A DNA stretch of 64,000 nt from Halobacterium sp. KA-4 (lineage in GTDB: Archaea > Halobacteriota > Halobacteria > Halobacteriales > Halobacteriaceae), in assembly GCF_021028995.1 (NCBI RefSeq), contig NZ_JAJJZG010000008.1, forward strand, positions 62,001 to 126,000. Direction: 5' to 3'. The position numbers and the translations under genes were made by a program. Within the stretch, counting starts at the first letter, position 1, and every line of letters starts with the position of its first letter. Shown one piece after another: positions 8,318-17,746 of this stretch. A model generated the notes under the pieces. The model was not told the DNA's origin. It worked only from the letters and a program-made list of their open reading frames with translations, and did no database searches.

Positions 8318-9958
8318 TTATTCTAGTTCGACGAGGTCGAGGTGCGGGCCACCGATGGCCGAGATGGTGTAGTTGCTCACGCCGTTGCCGACGCCGCGCA
8401 CCTCCTCGGCGTAGTCGATGTACACCCACGGCGCTTCGTCGTGGGCAATCTGGACCGCCTCGTTGTACAGGTCCGCGCGTTCGCTCTGGGTCGTCGTCGT
8501 CTGTGCTTCCTCGACGTGGTTCATGTAGTCCTGGTTCGCCCACGCCGTGATGTTGGACGTGTTGTAGCCCTCGGTGTCCCACGACACCCAGTCCTGGCCC
8601 TGGGGGACCTCGCACTGGGGGTGGAGGAGGACGTAACAGAAGTTGTCGGGGTCAGCGTTGTCCGTGTACCAGCCGGCGAGCGCCGCGTCGTGGCGGCCCT
8701 CGGCGGTGTACGTGAGGTAGTCCGAGAACTGGCGGTCGTCGATGGTGACGTCGATGCCGACCTCGTCGAGGTTCGACCGGATGGTCTCGGCGGTCGGGAG
8801 CGGCGCGGGGTTGTAGCCGCGCGGGTTCTGGAACGTCGTCAGCTCGAAGGAGAAGCCGTCGCCGTAGCCGGCTTCCTCGAGCAGCGACTGCGCCTGCTCG
8901 GGGTCGTGGGGGTACGGGCTGAGGTCGTCGCTGTGGCCGAACAGCGCGGGCGGAATCGGCTGGTCAGCCTGCGTCGCGATGCCCGAGTAGATGTTCTCGA
9001 CGATGGACTGCGTGTCGATGGCGTAGCTGATTGCGCGGCGGACGCGCCGGTCGCGGAACGCCTCCACGCGGGACATGTTGAAGCCCATGTAGCCGATGTT
9101 GATGCCCTGCTCCGTCTCCACGGAGGCGGTGTCGGAGCCCTCGACGGTCTCGATGGTGTCGGGGTCGAGGCCGTCGATAATCTCCATCTCCTCCTCGACG
9201 AGAGCCTGTGCGCGCGTGGAGTTTTGGCCGCGCGTGAGGAACAGCACTTCGTTGACGTTCGGGGCGTCGCCCCAGTAGTCGTCGTAGGCGGTGAGTTGGA
9301 TGCGGTTGTTGGCGTCGTCGAGCTCGGAGAGCTCGAACGGCCCGGTGCCGACCATCTCCTCGTCGAGGTTGACGTCGCCCTCGATGGCGTCCTGGGAGAT
9401 GACGACCGCGCAGAACATTGCGAGGTTCCGGAGGAACGGCGCGTACGTCTGCGTGAGCGTGATGTTCAGCGTGTAGTCGCCGTCCTTGGAGACGCTGTCG
9501 ATCCAGTTACCGAGCGTGAACGGCCCGTACGCGGACGCGTCCTCGAAGTGGTACTCGTAGTCGTCGTCGACGAACCGGCGGTACGTCGCGATGAAGTCGT
9601 CGGCCGTGAAGTCGGAGCCGTCGTGGAACGTCACGTCCTCGCGGAGCTGGAGGGTGACGTTCGAGCCGTCCATCGTCCAGTCGGTCGCGAGCGCTTCGGT
9701 GAGCGCGGCTTCGCCGGGCTGGAAGCCGATGAGCCCCTCGTAGGCCTGGTTGGTCACCTTCGCGACCTCGCCGCTGGTGGTATTCTGCGGGTCGAGCGTC
9801 GAGGAGTGCGAACCCCGGCCGTACCGGAGCGTGCCGCCGCCACCGCCGCCGCCACCGAGACAGCCGGCAACGGAACTCGTCGCGGTCGCGGCGACGGTCG
9901 CGGTACCGGCGGCCTTCAGGAAACTGCGCCGTGAGACCTGGCTGTCATTACCTGCCAT
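8318..9958 (-). CDS. Peptide ABC transporter substrate-binding protein, Tat lipoprotein
   Basis: A 546-residue family 5 extracellular solute-binding protein. The start at 9958 was chosen because it gives a clean twin-arginine signal (SRRSFLKAAG) followed by a lipobox (SVAGC) and a glycine linker (about eight Gly). Upstream in-frame residues have no signal character. The mature part shows family segments such as LDPQNTTSGEVAKVTNQAYEGL and the repeated strands typical of DppA/OppA. It captures the substrate outside the cell and delivers it to DppB/DppC. The ligand is uncertain: peptides are the default for this family. Confidence 0.92.
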   Translation of the reverse strand: MAGNDSQVSRRSFLKAAGTATVAATATSSVAGCLGGGGGGGGTLRYGRGSHSSTLDPQNTTSGEVAKVTNQAYEGLIGFQPGEAALTEALATDWTMDGSNVTLQLREDVTFHDGSDFTADDFIATYRRFVDDDYEYHFEDASAYGPFTLGNWIDSVSKDGDYTLNITLTQTYAPFLRNLAMFCAVVISQDAIEGDVNLDEEMVGTGPFELSELDDANNRIQLTAYDDYWGDAPNVNEVLFLTRGQNSTRAQALVEEEMEIIDGLDPDTIETVEGSDTASVETEQGINIGYMGFNMSRVEAFRDRRVRRAISYAIDTQSIVENIYSGIATQADQPIPPALFGHSDDLSPYPHDPEQAQSLLEEAGYGDGFSFELTTFQNPRGYNPAPLPTAETIRSNLDEVGIDVTIDDRQFSDYLTYTAEGRHDAALAGWYTDNADPDNFCYVLLHPQCEVPQGQDWVSWDTEGYNTSNITAWANQDYMNHVEEAQTTTTQSERADLYNEAVQIAHDEAPWVYIDYAEEVRGVGNGVSNYTISAIGGPHLDLVELE

Positions 9959-10107
9959 AAGAGGACACCCGAGAGCTACCCAAATAATAGTATCGGATAG
10001 TCGTGGTGTAATCGGCACACGCCGCTGGGGTCGCCCGCAGACGGACTTCGTCCGGGGGCAAAATTGCCGCTAACTCCGGGGCGGCGACGGGGCAGTCCCA
10101 GCCCGGT

Positions 10108-12837
10108 TCACTCAGCGTCGGAGAACAGGTGACACGCTGCGGGATGGGGCTCGTCGCCGAGATGGGGGTCCTTCCGCTCGCAGACGCTTTCGAAGGTTTC
10201 GCTAAGGACCGCTTCCGCGCCATCCCAGTCGCCCTCGGCGAGGTAGTCGAAGGACTCGTCGACGGCGTCCCGAGCCTTCCCGGAGAGTGGCTCATCGAAG
10301 AACTGGTCGTGGAGGACGGCGTGGAGGTCGCTACCGCCGTCCGCGACCGCTCGGTCCGCGTGGGCCTCGCCGGCCGCCTGCTCGCGTGCGGCGTCAAGGT
10401 CGATGTCGCGGGACTCCACGCGCTGCCGGTAGAACATCACTTCGCGGTAGCGCTCCTGCTCGATGTCAAGGTCCTCGGGCGGAATCACGGACGGACACCG
10501 CGTGCGGAAGTGGCAGCCCGACGGCGGGTCGATAGGCGACGGCACGTCCCCCTTCAGGATGGTGCGGTCGCTGGTCTCGGCCAGCGGGTCGGGCTCGGGA
10601 ATCGCCGACAGCAACGCGTTCGTGTAGGGGTGTTTGGGGTCGCCGAACAGCTCGTCCGTCCCCGCGACCTCCACGATTTCCCCGAGGTACATCACCGCGA
10701 CGCGGTCGGAGATGTGGCGCACCACGGAGAGGTCGTGGGCGATGAACAGGTACGTCAGGCCGTACTCCTCCTGGAGGTCCTCCATGAGGTTGATAATCTG
10801 GGCCTGCACAGAGACGTCAAGCGCGCTCACCGGCTCGTCCGCGACGATGAAGTCGGGGTCGACCGCGAGTGCCCGCGCGATGCCAACGCGCTGGCGCTGC
10901 CCGCCCGAGAGTTCGTGTGGATAGCGGTCGTACTGACTCGGGTCGAGCCCGACCTCTTCGAGGAGTTCGACGACGCGCTGGCGGCGGTGGCCCTCCGCGA
11001 GGTCGTGAATCTTCAGCGGCTCCATGACCGTCTGACCGACCGTCATCCGCGGGTCGAGACTCGACATCGGGTCCTGGAACACCATCTGCATGTCCTTGCG
11101 CTTCTCCCGGAGTTCGGTCTTCGAGAGGGTCCCGAGGTCGTCGCCCGCGAACACGACCGTGCCGTCGGTCGGCGGGTCGAGGTGGAGGAGCGCGCGCCCG
11201 GCCGTCGACTTCCCGCAGCCGGACTCGCCGACCAGCCCGAGCGTCTCGCCCTCGTGGACGTCGAGGCTGATGCCGTCAACGGCCTTCACGCTGGGCTCCT
11301 CGCCCGGGAAGAACCGGTCGAGCCAGCCCGACTCCTGCTCGTAGTACTTGCGCATCTCCTGAAGTTCCACGAGCGGTTCGCCGATTTCGTGTTCGGCCTT
11401 CGAGGAGACGCCTTCGGACCCGTACTCGCTCTCGTCGAAGTCTGGGAGGATGCACTTCGAGCGGTGGTCGACGTCCTCGGCGCCGTGCTGGAGGAACGGA
11501 ATCTCGCCCTCGCGGCACTCGGGTTTCGCCCACGGGCAGCGGTCCGCGAAGTGGCAGCCCTCGGGCATGTCGATGAGGTCCGGGACGTTGCCCTCGATGG
11601 GCGTCAGGCGCTCTTTTTCCTCGGTCGGAATCGACTCCAGCAGCGTGTACGTGTACGGGTGGCTGGGGTTGTGGAAGATTTCTTCCACGGGCCCCTTCTC
11701 GACGATTTCGCCCGCGTACATCACCGCGACGCGGTCGCAGGTCTCGGCGACCACGCCGAGGTCGTGGGTAATCATCAGCACGGACATCCCGAATTCGTCC
11801 TGGAGGTCGTCGATGAGGTCCAGAATCTGGGCCTGGATGGTCACGTCCAGCGCCGTCGTCGGCTCGTCGGCGACCAGCAGCCGCGGCTGGCACGCCAACG
11901 CGATGGCGATGAGCACGCGCTGGCGCATCCCTCCGGAGAACTCGTGGGGGTACTCCTCCAGCCGGGTCGTCGCCTCGGGAATTCCGACCTCGGTGAGGAT
12001 GTCGATGACGTCCTCGAACACTTCCTCGTCGTGCTCGCGGCCGCCAATCTTGGGGAGAATCTCGCGAATCGCGTTCAGCCACGTGTCGGGCTTGCGGTCG
12101 CCGTAGCGGTGGAGGCGCAGCGACTCGGCGACCTGCTCGCCGACGGTCACCGCGGGGTTCAGCGACGTCATCGGGTCCTGGAAGATCATCCCCATCTCGC
12201 CGCCGCGCACCTTCCGCATCGCTTCCTCGGGGGCGTCCGTGAGGTCGAGGACGCCGTCGGTCACGTCCACGTCAGCCACGTCCGCCCCGCGCAGCAGTTC
12301 GGCGCGCGCGTCGTCGTCGACGTAGACGAAGCCGTCGTCGGCATCGTCGACAGCGGTTTCGAGGGCGTCCGCGACGACGGACTCGGTCGTGCCTTCGTCG
12401 AGTCGGTCGGCGGCCTCGCGGAGGTCGTCCGCGAGGTCGGCGGGGTCGTCGGCACCCGTGAGGTCGGCGGACATCCCGCGGAGTTCCGCGGACGCCGACT
12501 CAACGCCTTCGCCGACGCGGAGGTCGCCGACGACTTCCCAGACGGCGTCCACGAGCTCGAACGGGTACGGGACGACGCTGCCCTCAAAGTCCCCCGCGAG
12601 GTCGGCGGCGAGGTCGGCAGCACGGAACGTCACGCGGCCGTCCACGACCTCGCCGGGGTCGTCGACGAGGTCCATCGCCGACAGCGCCGTGACGCTCTTC
12701 CCGGAGCCGGATTCGCCGACGAGCCCGACGGTCTCGCCCTCCTCGATTGTGAGGTCGATGCCGTCCACGGCCTTCACCGCGCCGCGTTCGGTCTCGAACT
12801 GCGTCCGCAGGCCGGAGAGCGACAGGAGGTCAGTCAC
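10108..12837 (-). CDS. Fused OppD-OppF type ABC ATPase with large insertion
   Basis: A 909-residue protein combining both ATPases of a peptide importer. The GTG start at 12837 places the first domain at the N-terminus ([10 protein letters not shown]). Domain 1 has Walker A GESGSGKS at 41-48, Q-loop near 220, signature SGGMRQ at 301 and Walker B LLVADEP at 320-326. Domain 2 has Walker A GESGCGKS at 537-544, signature SGGQRQ at 644 and Walker B FIVADEP near 663-669. Each domain is followed by an OppD/OppF Cys motif ([25 protein letters not shown]). Between Walker A and Q-loop of domain 1 about 130 residues (roughly 72-203), acidic and Ala-rich, replace the usual short beta region. A further 120 residues follow the last Cys motif. 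It is the first gene of the importer operon. Confidence 0.9.
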   Translation of the reverse strand: MTDLLSLSGLRTQFETERGAVKAVDGIDLTIEEGETVGLVGESGSGKSVTALSAMDLVDDPGEVVDGRVTFRAADLAADLAGDFEGSVVPYPFELVDAVWEVVGDLRVGEGVESASAELRGMSADLTGADDPADLADDLREAADRLDEGTTESVVADALETAVDDADDGFVYVDDDARAELLRGADVADVDVTDGVLDLTDAPEEAMRKVRGGEMGMIFQDPMTSLNPAVTVGEQVAESLRLHRYGDRKPDTWLNAIREILPKIGGREHDEEVFEDVIDILTEVGIPEATTRLEEYPHEFSGGMRQRVLIAIALACQPRLLVADEPTTALDVTIQAQILDLIDDLQDEFGMSVLMITHDLGVVAETCDRVAVMYAGEIVEKGPVEEIFHNPSHPYTYTLLESIPTEEKERLTPIEGNVPDLIDMPEGCHFADRCPWAKPECREGEIPFLQHGAEDVDHRSKCILPDFDESEYGSEGVSSKAEHEIGEPLVELQEMRKYYEQESGWLDRFFPGEEPSVKAVDGISLDVHEGETLGLVGESGCGKSTAGRALLHLDPPTDGTVVFAGDDLGTLSKTELREKRKDMQMVFQDPMSSLDPRMTVGQTVMEPLKIHDLAEGHRRQRVVELLEEVGLDPSQYDRYPHELSGGQRQRVGIARALAVDPDFIVADEPVSALDVSVQAQIINLMEDLQEEYGLTYLFIAHDLSVVRHISDRVAVMYLGEIVEVAGTDELFGDPKHPYTNALLSAIPEPDPLAETSDRTILKGDVPSPIDPPSGCHFRTRCPSVIPPEDLDIEQERYREVMFYRQRVESRDIDLDAAREQAAGEAHADRAVADGGSDLHAVLHDQFFDEPLSGKARDAVDESFDYLAEGDWDGAEAVLSETFESVCERKDPHLGDEPHPAACHLFSDAE

Positions 12838-12919
12838 TGGGCAAAATTCGCAGTCCACCCAAGAAATACCTTGCGGGACTTGGGCAACGCTTATCCCCGG
12901 CGCTGCCCGCGACACAGAC

Positions 12920-13408
12920 ATGAACGACAACCCCGCCAGCGACGGCCCAACGAACCAGCCGACAGAGCAGGGCTGGCAGGCCGTCGTCGACGACATGGCG
13001 GCGACCGCCGAGGCGTACCGCGACCGCGGCTGGACGACGCTGGAACTCCACCCCGGCGACTCTGTACTCGTGGACTCGGAGTTCCGCACCGGCCTCGACG
13101 TGTTGCTGCCCGGTGACGAGTACGAGGACCTCGAAGCACTCGCCGAGGACACGGCGTTCACGGACGTGGACGTGTTCCAGGCGGCCGCGAACAGTACGAC
13201 GTACCTGCTCGTCGTGGAGAAAGACCCTGACAGCGAGACCGCGGTGTTCGTGCCCGCGTACTACGACAGCGCAACCTCTGCGGAGAAACTCGACACGATT
13301 CGCGCGAACGGCGAAGTCCGGCTGTTCTGCCGGCGACTCAACGACGACTACGTGGAGTTCGTCCACGAGAACGTCGACCCGTTCCTCCCGGAGCAGCCCG
13401 ACGCCTAG
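12920..13408 (+). CDS. DUF7529-like haloarchaeal protein
   Basis: A 162-residue acidic cytoplasmic protein with an N-terminal polar tail and a compact alpha/beta region ([33 protein letters not shown]). It resembles the uncharacterised haloarchaeal family DUF7529; this is from recall and not certain. No catalytic motif is evident. It is divergent from the ABC ATPase gene with about 80 bases between the starts. The final four bases overlap the stop of the next convergent gene. Confidence 0.75.
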   Translation: MNDNPASDGPTNQPTEQGWQAVVDDMAATAEAYRDRGWTTLELHPGDSVLVDSEFRTGLDVLLPGDEYEDLEALAEDTAFTDVDVFQAAANSTTYLLVVEKDPDSETAVFVPAYYDSATSAEKLDTIRANGEVRLFCRRLNDDYVEFVHENVDPFLPEQPDA

Positions 13409-14028
13409 TCGTCGGCGCTCGCGTCCGCGTCGATGGTGTGCCCGCAGTTCGGGCACTCCGTGCCGTCGTGGCGCAGTTCGTCGCTCGCCGAGCGCACGTC
13501 CCGCATCACCGACGAGATGCGTTCCTCCGCCTCTAACTCCTCCTCGACGGCGAGGTCGACGCCCTCCACTTCGAGCAGGAACTTCGCGACCTCCGTCACC
13601 TCGTACATCAGGTCGTCGAGCTCGTCGGCCGTGAAGAACCCGGACATCGCGCCGTAGAGGAACGTCGCGCCCGCCATCCGGACTTTGTCCTCGAACGCCG
13701 ACCGAGCCTGGTTGACCGCCTGCGGGCTGTACGTGTCGGTCATGAACGGCACGAGTTCCGGGAGGTTCTCCCCGATTTTCGTCATCTCCACGCCAGTCTC
13801 CGTGCGGAAGTCCGCGCAGAGCCGCGCTATCGCCCACTCGCGGGCCGTGACGTAGGTTCGGTCCCGGAGGAACTCGTTGACGCGGTCGTACTGCGCGCCG
13901 TCCATCTTCGAGAACCGCGCGTACTCGCGGACGTCCTCGGGCACGTCGTCGGTGTCGTCGGTCGGGGCCTCCGTCGGCTCGACGGCCGGCGTGAGGTCCC
14001 AGTCTGCGGGAGAAGCGCGTTCGGGCAT
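13405..14028 (-). CDS. DUF5806-like haloarchaeal protein
   Basis: A 207-residue mostly helical protein. The segment from QYDRVNEFLRDRTYVTAREWAIARLCADF to VEEELEAEERISSVMRDVR is the conserved body I associate with haloarchaeal DUF5806. The C-terminus ends in a CPNCGHT motif, so the protein may carry half a zinc ribbon. The function is unknown. The start at 14028 was chosen because upstream residues are encoded in a repeat-rich intergenic stretch and look non-coding. The stop overlaps the convergent DUF7529-like gene. Confidence 0.82.
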   Translation of the reverse strand: MPERASPADWDLTPAVEPTEAPTDDTDDVPEDVREYARFSKMDGAQYDRVNEFLRDRTYVTAREWAIARLCADFRTETGVEMTKIGENLPELVPFMTDTYSPQAVNQARSAFEDKVRMAGATFLYGAMSGFFTADELDDLMYEVTEVAKFLLEVEGVDLAVEEELEAEERISSVMRDVRSASDELRHDGTECPNCGHTIDADASADD

Positions 14029-14397
14029 GGAGTAGGGTTGCCGTGTTGAGCGCAAAAGCGTGTCGCCGGCGAGACTCCGACCAGAGGGAGGAGTCTCGTT
14101 ATTGCGAGCGGCGACCAGAGGGAGCCGTGAGCAGCGCGGGGCGATCAGCCCAGCGAGAAATTCCCGAACGGACGAGCGGGGACGTGCTCGACCGGAGAGA
14201 GAGCACGGAAGAGCGAGCCGTGAGCGTAGCGAGCCGCGAGCAGCGCGGCTCGCTGAGTGGGGCGTTCGGTCACTCTGTGCTCGGAATCCCGCAGTTCGCG
14301 GGTCGCTTCGCTCCCCGCTCACATATCCGGAGGCGACTCGCGTTGCTCGTCGCCTCCCAGCCGAATCCTTTTACTCGGCGGCGCTGACAGTCCGACT
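14029..14397. repeat. Repeat-rich intergenic region with two hairpins
   Basis: A 369-base stretch without a gene. It holds the dyad CGTGCTC/GAGCACG at 14183-14207 and a longer perfect 11-bp inverted repeat at 14228-14238 and 14244-14254 (AGCGAGCCGCG). Surrounding sequence repeats GAGCG/GAGCC-type words. Near the right end, TCCTTTTACTC at about 14366-14376 may be the promoter of the universal stress protein gene at 14398. A near-identical copy of the first dyad occurs at 54662-54686. Confidence 0.6.
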
Positions 14398-14766
14398 ATG
14401 AAAGTGCTGCTCGGCATCGGCGGCGCAGACGACTCCCTCGACGCGCTCCACGAGACGGTCGAACGGGCGGTCGAGACCGGCGACGAGGTGACGGTGGCTG
14501 TCGTGGAGAATCCCGACAGCGACCGGTCGCCCGAGGACATCGTGGAGGTCGCTCGGGAGACGCTGACCGAGGCCGGCCTGGAGGCGGACGTGCGGCAGTT
14601 GTCCGGCGACCCGGGGAGTAGTATCGTGCAGTTGGCCGAGACCGAGGAGTTCGACCAAATCGTGCTCGGGGGCGGCCAGCGAAGCCCGATGGGGAAGATT
14701 CGCCTCGGCAACATCGCGGAGTTCGTGCTGTTGAACGCGCGCGTGTCCGTGAAGTTGGTGCGATAG
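14398..14766 (+). CDS. Universal stress protein domain protein
   Basis: A 122-residue small UspA-fold protein. It begins MKVLLGIGGADDSLDALH, with the usual first strand, and ends with the pattern DQIVLGGGQRSPMGKIRLGNIAEFVL, which is the GG-x(2)-R-x(9)-G(S/N) nucleotide-binding region of the family. The canonical first Asp after strand 1 is partly replaced (GIGGADDS). The start at 14398 gives a normal family N-terminus. The next gene begins two bases after the stop, so this gene and the GNAT acetyltransferase are likely one transcript. Ligand and role are not known. Confidence 0.88.
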   Translation: MKVLLGIGGADDSLDALHETVERAVETGDEVTVAVVENPDSDRSPEDIVEVARETLTEAGLEADVRQLSGDPGSSIVQLAETEEFDQIVLGGGQRSPMGKIRLGNIAEFVLLNARVSVKLVR

Positions 14767-14767
14767 C

Positions 14768-15316
14768 ATGTCCGACGAACGAGCGTACCCCGACGAGGTC
14801 GCGGACGAGTTCCCGCGGCCGCCGCGGGAGTTCGAGGACGGCGAGGGCCGAACCATCGAAGTGCGAGCGTGGGAGGGCGAGCACGGCCCGGGCGACGACG
14901 CCTTCGAGGCGGTCGTGGAGATGTACGTGGAGTTCGACCCGGCCGACCGCGCGCAGGGCGTGCCACCGGTCGGCGAGGAGCGCATCCGGGAGTGGCTGGA
15001 GAACCTCTTCGAGCAGGACGGCTACGACGTGCTGGCGTGGGACGACGACGAGGTGGCGGGGCACGCGACGCTCGTGCCGGACAACGAGTCGACGTACGAG
15101 CTCGCCATCTTCGTCCACCAGGACTACCAGGGCGCGGGCATCGGCACGAAACTCATCGAGGCGCTGCTCGGCCACGGCCAGGAGCACGGCGCGGAGTACG
15201 TCTGGCTGACCGTCGAACGCTGGAACCGGCCCGCAGTCGCGCTCTACGAGAAGGTCGGCTTCGACACGGCGGCCGCCGAGAGCTTCGAGATGGAGATGGC
15301 GATTCGACTGAATTAA
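14768..15316 (+). CDS. GNAT family N-acetyltransferase
   Basis: A 182-residue acetyltransferase. The acetyl-CoA loop is seen as HQDYQGAGIGTKLIEALL (about residues 118-135), following the strand YELAIFV. The C-terminal segment WNRPAVALYEKVGFDTA is the standard motif B of the family. The N-terminal 30 residues are highly acidic. The start lies one base after the stop of the universal stress protein, so they are translationally linked. The acceptor substrate cannot be deduced. Confidence 0.9.
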   Translation: MSDERAYPDEVADEFPRPPREFEDGEGRTIEVRAWEGEHGPGDDAFEAVVEMYVEFDPADRAQGVPPVGEERIREWLENLFEQDGYDVLAWDDDEVAGHATLVPDNESTYELAIFVHQDYQGAGIGTKLIEALLGHGQEHGAEYVWLTVERWNRPAVALYEKVGFDTAAAESFEMEMAIRLN

Positions 15317-15341
15317 TTGGGTGGCGGGGGACGTGCCGACG

Positions 15342-15638
15342 ATGACAACCCCGGATTGGTCCGACGAACACGTCTCGCGGGCGAACCGGTTCACGCTCCA
15401 CGTGGTGCTCGTGTGGGTGGCGCTCGTCGTGTTGCAGGCGATGCTGCTCCCGACCGGCTCCATCGGCATGTTGCTGACGGGTGTGTTCGCGCTCGGCGCG
15501 ACGTGGCTGCTCGTGCACTCGCTGTTCACGCAGGTGGACGGGCTCGTGAAGACGAGAATCGCGGAGGCAGAAGATTATGCAGACGTAAACGAACCGGACG
15601 CGGAGGCAGAGGGCGACGCGGCGGAAGAGTTAGACTGA
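15342..15638 (+). CDS. Small membrane protein with two transmembrane helices
   Basis: A 98-residue protein: short charged N-terminus, two hydrophobic segments (LHVVLVWVALVVLQAMLL and SIGMLLTGVFALGATWLLVHSL, given here separately), and an acidic C-terminal tail of about 30 residues. I recognise no characterised family. The ATG at 15342 is preferred over a GTG at 15321 because it removes a short unconserved-looking leader. The gene follows the GNAT gene by about 25 bases and overlaps the convergent stress protein by nine bases. Confidence 0.65.
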   Translation: MTTPDWSDEHVSRANRFTLHVVLVWVALVVLQAMLLPTGSIGMLLTGVFALGATWLLVHSLFTQVDGLVKTRIAEAEDYADVNEPDAEAEGDAAEELD

Positions 15639-16073
15639 GAGGACCGGCTGGCTGGCGTACAGCAGCACGTACTCGGCGGCTTTTTCGAGGACGTCGCCGG
15701 TTTCGTCGCGCATGCCCTCGCGGGGGATGGTGAGGAAGTCGGCGTCGACGTCCGCGGCGCAGTCGAGGATGACGCTGCCGGGGTGCTGGAGTTTGCGCCT
15801 CGTGGAGAACCCGTACGCGATGGTCGAGTCGACGCGGACGTCCTCGGGCGCGAGTTCCTCGACGTCGTTGAGGAACGTCCGGGTCTCGTCGGCGAGTTCC
15901 GGTTCGTCGACTTCGCCGGCGTGGATGCCGCGGCTGACCGTCTCGCCGAGGACGTACAGCGCGTGGGCGTCGGCGTCGTACCGGTCCGCGACCGCGAACG
16001 CGTACTCGGCGGCCGTGACCGAGGCGTCGGTCCCGTCCACGGGCACGAGCACGGTGTCCACTTCGAGGCTCAT
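15630..16073 (-). CDS. Universal stress protein
   Basis: A 147-residue UspA-family protein. The N-terminus MSLEVDTVLVPVDGTDASVTAAEYA has the canonical Asp of the ATP-binding type. The C-terminal glycine motif (GMRDETGDVLEKAAEYVL) is degenerate compared with the G-x(2)-G-x(9)-G(S/T) consensus, so nucleotide binding is uncertain. It is divergent from a second universal stress protein gene at 16168, with about 95 bases between the starts. Confidence 0.9.
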   Translation of the reverse strand: MSLEVDTVLVPVDGTDASVTAAEYAFAVADRYDADAHALYVLGETVSRGIHAGEVDEPELADETRTFLNDVEELAPEDVRVDSTIAYGFSTRRKLQHPGSVILDCAADVDADFLTIPREGMRDETGDVLEKAAEYVLLYASQPVLSV

Positions 16074-16130
16074 GGCTGCGTCTGCGCGGGCGGGCTACTA
16101 AAGCGCTCCGCGTGTGCGGGCTCCACTGCC

Positions 16131-16146
16131 GCGTGGCTTTAAGGGG
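16131..16146 (+). promoter_or_regulatory. TATA-like element for universal stress protein gene
   Basis: GGCTTTAAGG lies about 26-30 bases before the ATG at 16168, consistent with an archaeal TATA box and a very short or absent leader. Assignment is by position and composition. Confidence 0.4.
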
Positions 16147-16167
16147 CGCGGGCGCGCAGCGTCGAGT

Positions 16168-16599
16168 ATGATAGAGACGGTGGTCATCGCGACCGACGGC
16201 TCCGAGAGCGTGGGGCGCGCCGTCGCGGTCGCGCTCGACTTCGCGGAGCGCTTCGACGCGGACGTCCACGCGCTGTACGTCTTAGAGGAGAGTGAGGTCG
16301 AGAGCGCGCCCGCGGAGGTCCGCGAGGAGATGCACGACGCCCTCGAGGAACGCGGCGAGGAGGCCGTCGAGCGCATCGCCGAGGATGCCGACCAGCGGGT
16401 GACGACGGCAGTGCGGGAGGGGCGGCCGGCCGCGGAAATCAGCCAGTACGCCCGCGACGTGGACGCCGACGTGGTCGCGACCGGGACGCGGGGCCGCCAC
16501 GGTGAGAACCGCTTCCTCATCGGGAGCGTCGCCGAGCGCGTCGTCCGGACGTGTCCGGTGCCCGTGTTGACGGTGCGCCAGCTCGACGAGAACGAGTAG
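16168..16599 (+). CDS. Universal stress protein, ATP-binding type
   Basis: A 143-residue UspA-family protein with a complete motif set: MIETVVIATDGSESVGRAV at the start and ATGTRGRHGENRFLIGSVAERVV near residues 110-132, which is the G-x(2)-G-x(9)-G-S nucleotide-binding signature. This suggests the ATP-binding MJ0577-like class, unlike the degenerate divergent paralogue. The start at 16168 matches the usual N-terminus and the promoter spacing. Confidence 0.93.
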   Translation: MIETVVIATDGSESVGRAVAVALDFAERFDADVHALYVLEESEVESAPAEVREEMHDALEERGEEAVERIAEDADQRVTTAVREGRPAAEISQYARDVDADVVATGTRGRHGENRFLIGSVAERVVRTCPVPVLTVRQLDENE

Positions 16600-16664
16600 C
16601 GGGAGTACAGCGAGCGTCTGACCCAACGCGGGCTTTTTCCTCCGGGCGGCCGGGCGTGTAGTCG

Positions 16665-17693
16665 ATGCCCTCCACGCGCCGCCGGTTCCTCGCGGCAGTC
16701 GGTACGACTGGTATCGCGGCCCTCGCCGGGTGTAGCGCGTTCGACGGCGGCCGTCCGGACGTGAACACGGGGAGCGGCCTGCACGCGGACACGAGTCGCG
16801 TGCTCGACGACGAAGCCGTGTACCTCGCCGGCGACACCGACGACCTCCCCGACCCGCCGAACACCAACGATGCAGTCGCGGGGGCGGACATCGTGCTCGC
16901 GACCGCGAGCGCGGACCGCGGGGACCTCGTCCGAGCGTTGCGAGCGGGCAAACCAGTGGCGTTCGCGGCCGGTGACGTACAAGCCGCGCTCCGCAGCCTG
17001 CTCGAAGCCGTGCGAGGCGAGTACACGTTCGGCGTCGAGGCCGTCCGCGCGAGGCCCGTCGAGACGGTCGTGGCGATACCGAACGCGAATGGAACCGTCG
17101 AGACGTACACGTTCGTCGACGACGGCGGGTGGGACGACCCCGCGCTCGACCCGCTCGGGTGGGCGCTCGTCGGCCGCGTTCCCGAGTGTGACACGTTCGT
17201 TCCGGAGTCCTCGGCGGACTCGATGTACGACTACGCGGGTGCCGCGCACGTCGTCGGCTGCCTCGAAACCGGGGAGGCGTACGCGTCGCGGACGGTCGCG
17301 TCGGTCAGCCGGCAAGACACCGGCCAGTACGTCCGTCTACGAACGACCCTCCACGCGGCGGCCGGCGACGGGTACGCCGTCGAGGAGGCCGTCCGCAGCG
17401 CCGACCTCCCCGACGACCAGCGCCTCGACAGCGTCTTCCCGAACCCGCACACGCGCAACGGCGTGCAGGTCGCGAACGTCTCGGACACGATTCGGAGCCA
17501 GTTCGCCGTCGAACTGACGCCCGCGTCCGACCGCGCCCGGAGCGCGCTCACCGGCTGTGGCGGCTTCCGGACCGAGGGTGCGGTCGGCTACGACCACCGC
17601 AGCAGTTTCCAGTGGAAACGCGACCGGCTGCTCGGGAGCGACCGTCACTACGCGAGCGCGACGGGGCGCGGCGAGTGGCACCTCGACGACTGA
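16665..17693 (+). CDS. Tat-exported haloarchaeal lipoprotein of unknown function
   Basis: A 342-residue secreted protein. The N-terminus has a twin-arginine signal (STRRRFLAAVG) followed by a lipobox (ALAGCSAF), so it is exported folded and lipid-anchored. I do not recognise the mature domain. It contains segments such as DIVLATASADRGDLVRALRAGKPVAFA and has five Cys residues after the signal, which is unusual for a haloarchaeal exported protein. The codon usage matches the neighbours. A GGCTTTTTCC element about 30 bases before the ATG may be the promoter. Confidence 0.8.
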   Translation: MPSTRRRFLAAVGTTGIAALAGCSAFDGGRPDVNTGSGLHADTSRVLDDEAVYLAGDTDDLPDPPNTNDAVAGADIVLATASADRGDLVRALRAGKPVAFAAGDVQAALRSLLEAVRGEYTFGVEAVRARPVETVVAIPNANGTVETYTFVDDGGWDDPALDPLGWALVGRVPECDTFVPESSADSMYDYAGAAHVVGCLETGEAYASRTVASVSRQDTGQYVRLRTTLHAAAGDGYAVEEAVRSADLPDDQRLDSVFPNPHTRNGVQVANVSDTIRSQFAVELTPASDRARSALTGCGGFRTEGAVGYDHRSSFQWKRDRLLGSDRHYASATGRGEWHLDD

Positions 17694-17746
17694 CCGCCAA
17701 CCCACCGAACCACTGGGTTCTTTGCGCGTCCGGGCGTCCGTCCAGT

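Noticed and set aside
10129-13116. A 995-codon open frame on the plus strand
   Set aside because: It runs antisense to the fused ABC ATPase. Its translation is rich in His, Arg and Val-Asp repeats without any domain, as expected for the mirror frame of acidic, GC-rich haloarchaeal genes.
14029-14397. Remnant of an insertion sequence
   Set aside because: No transposase fragment and no terminal inverted repeats with target duplication were found. The sequence is a small repeat block only.
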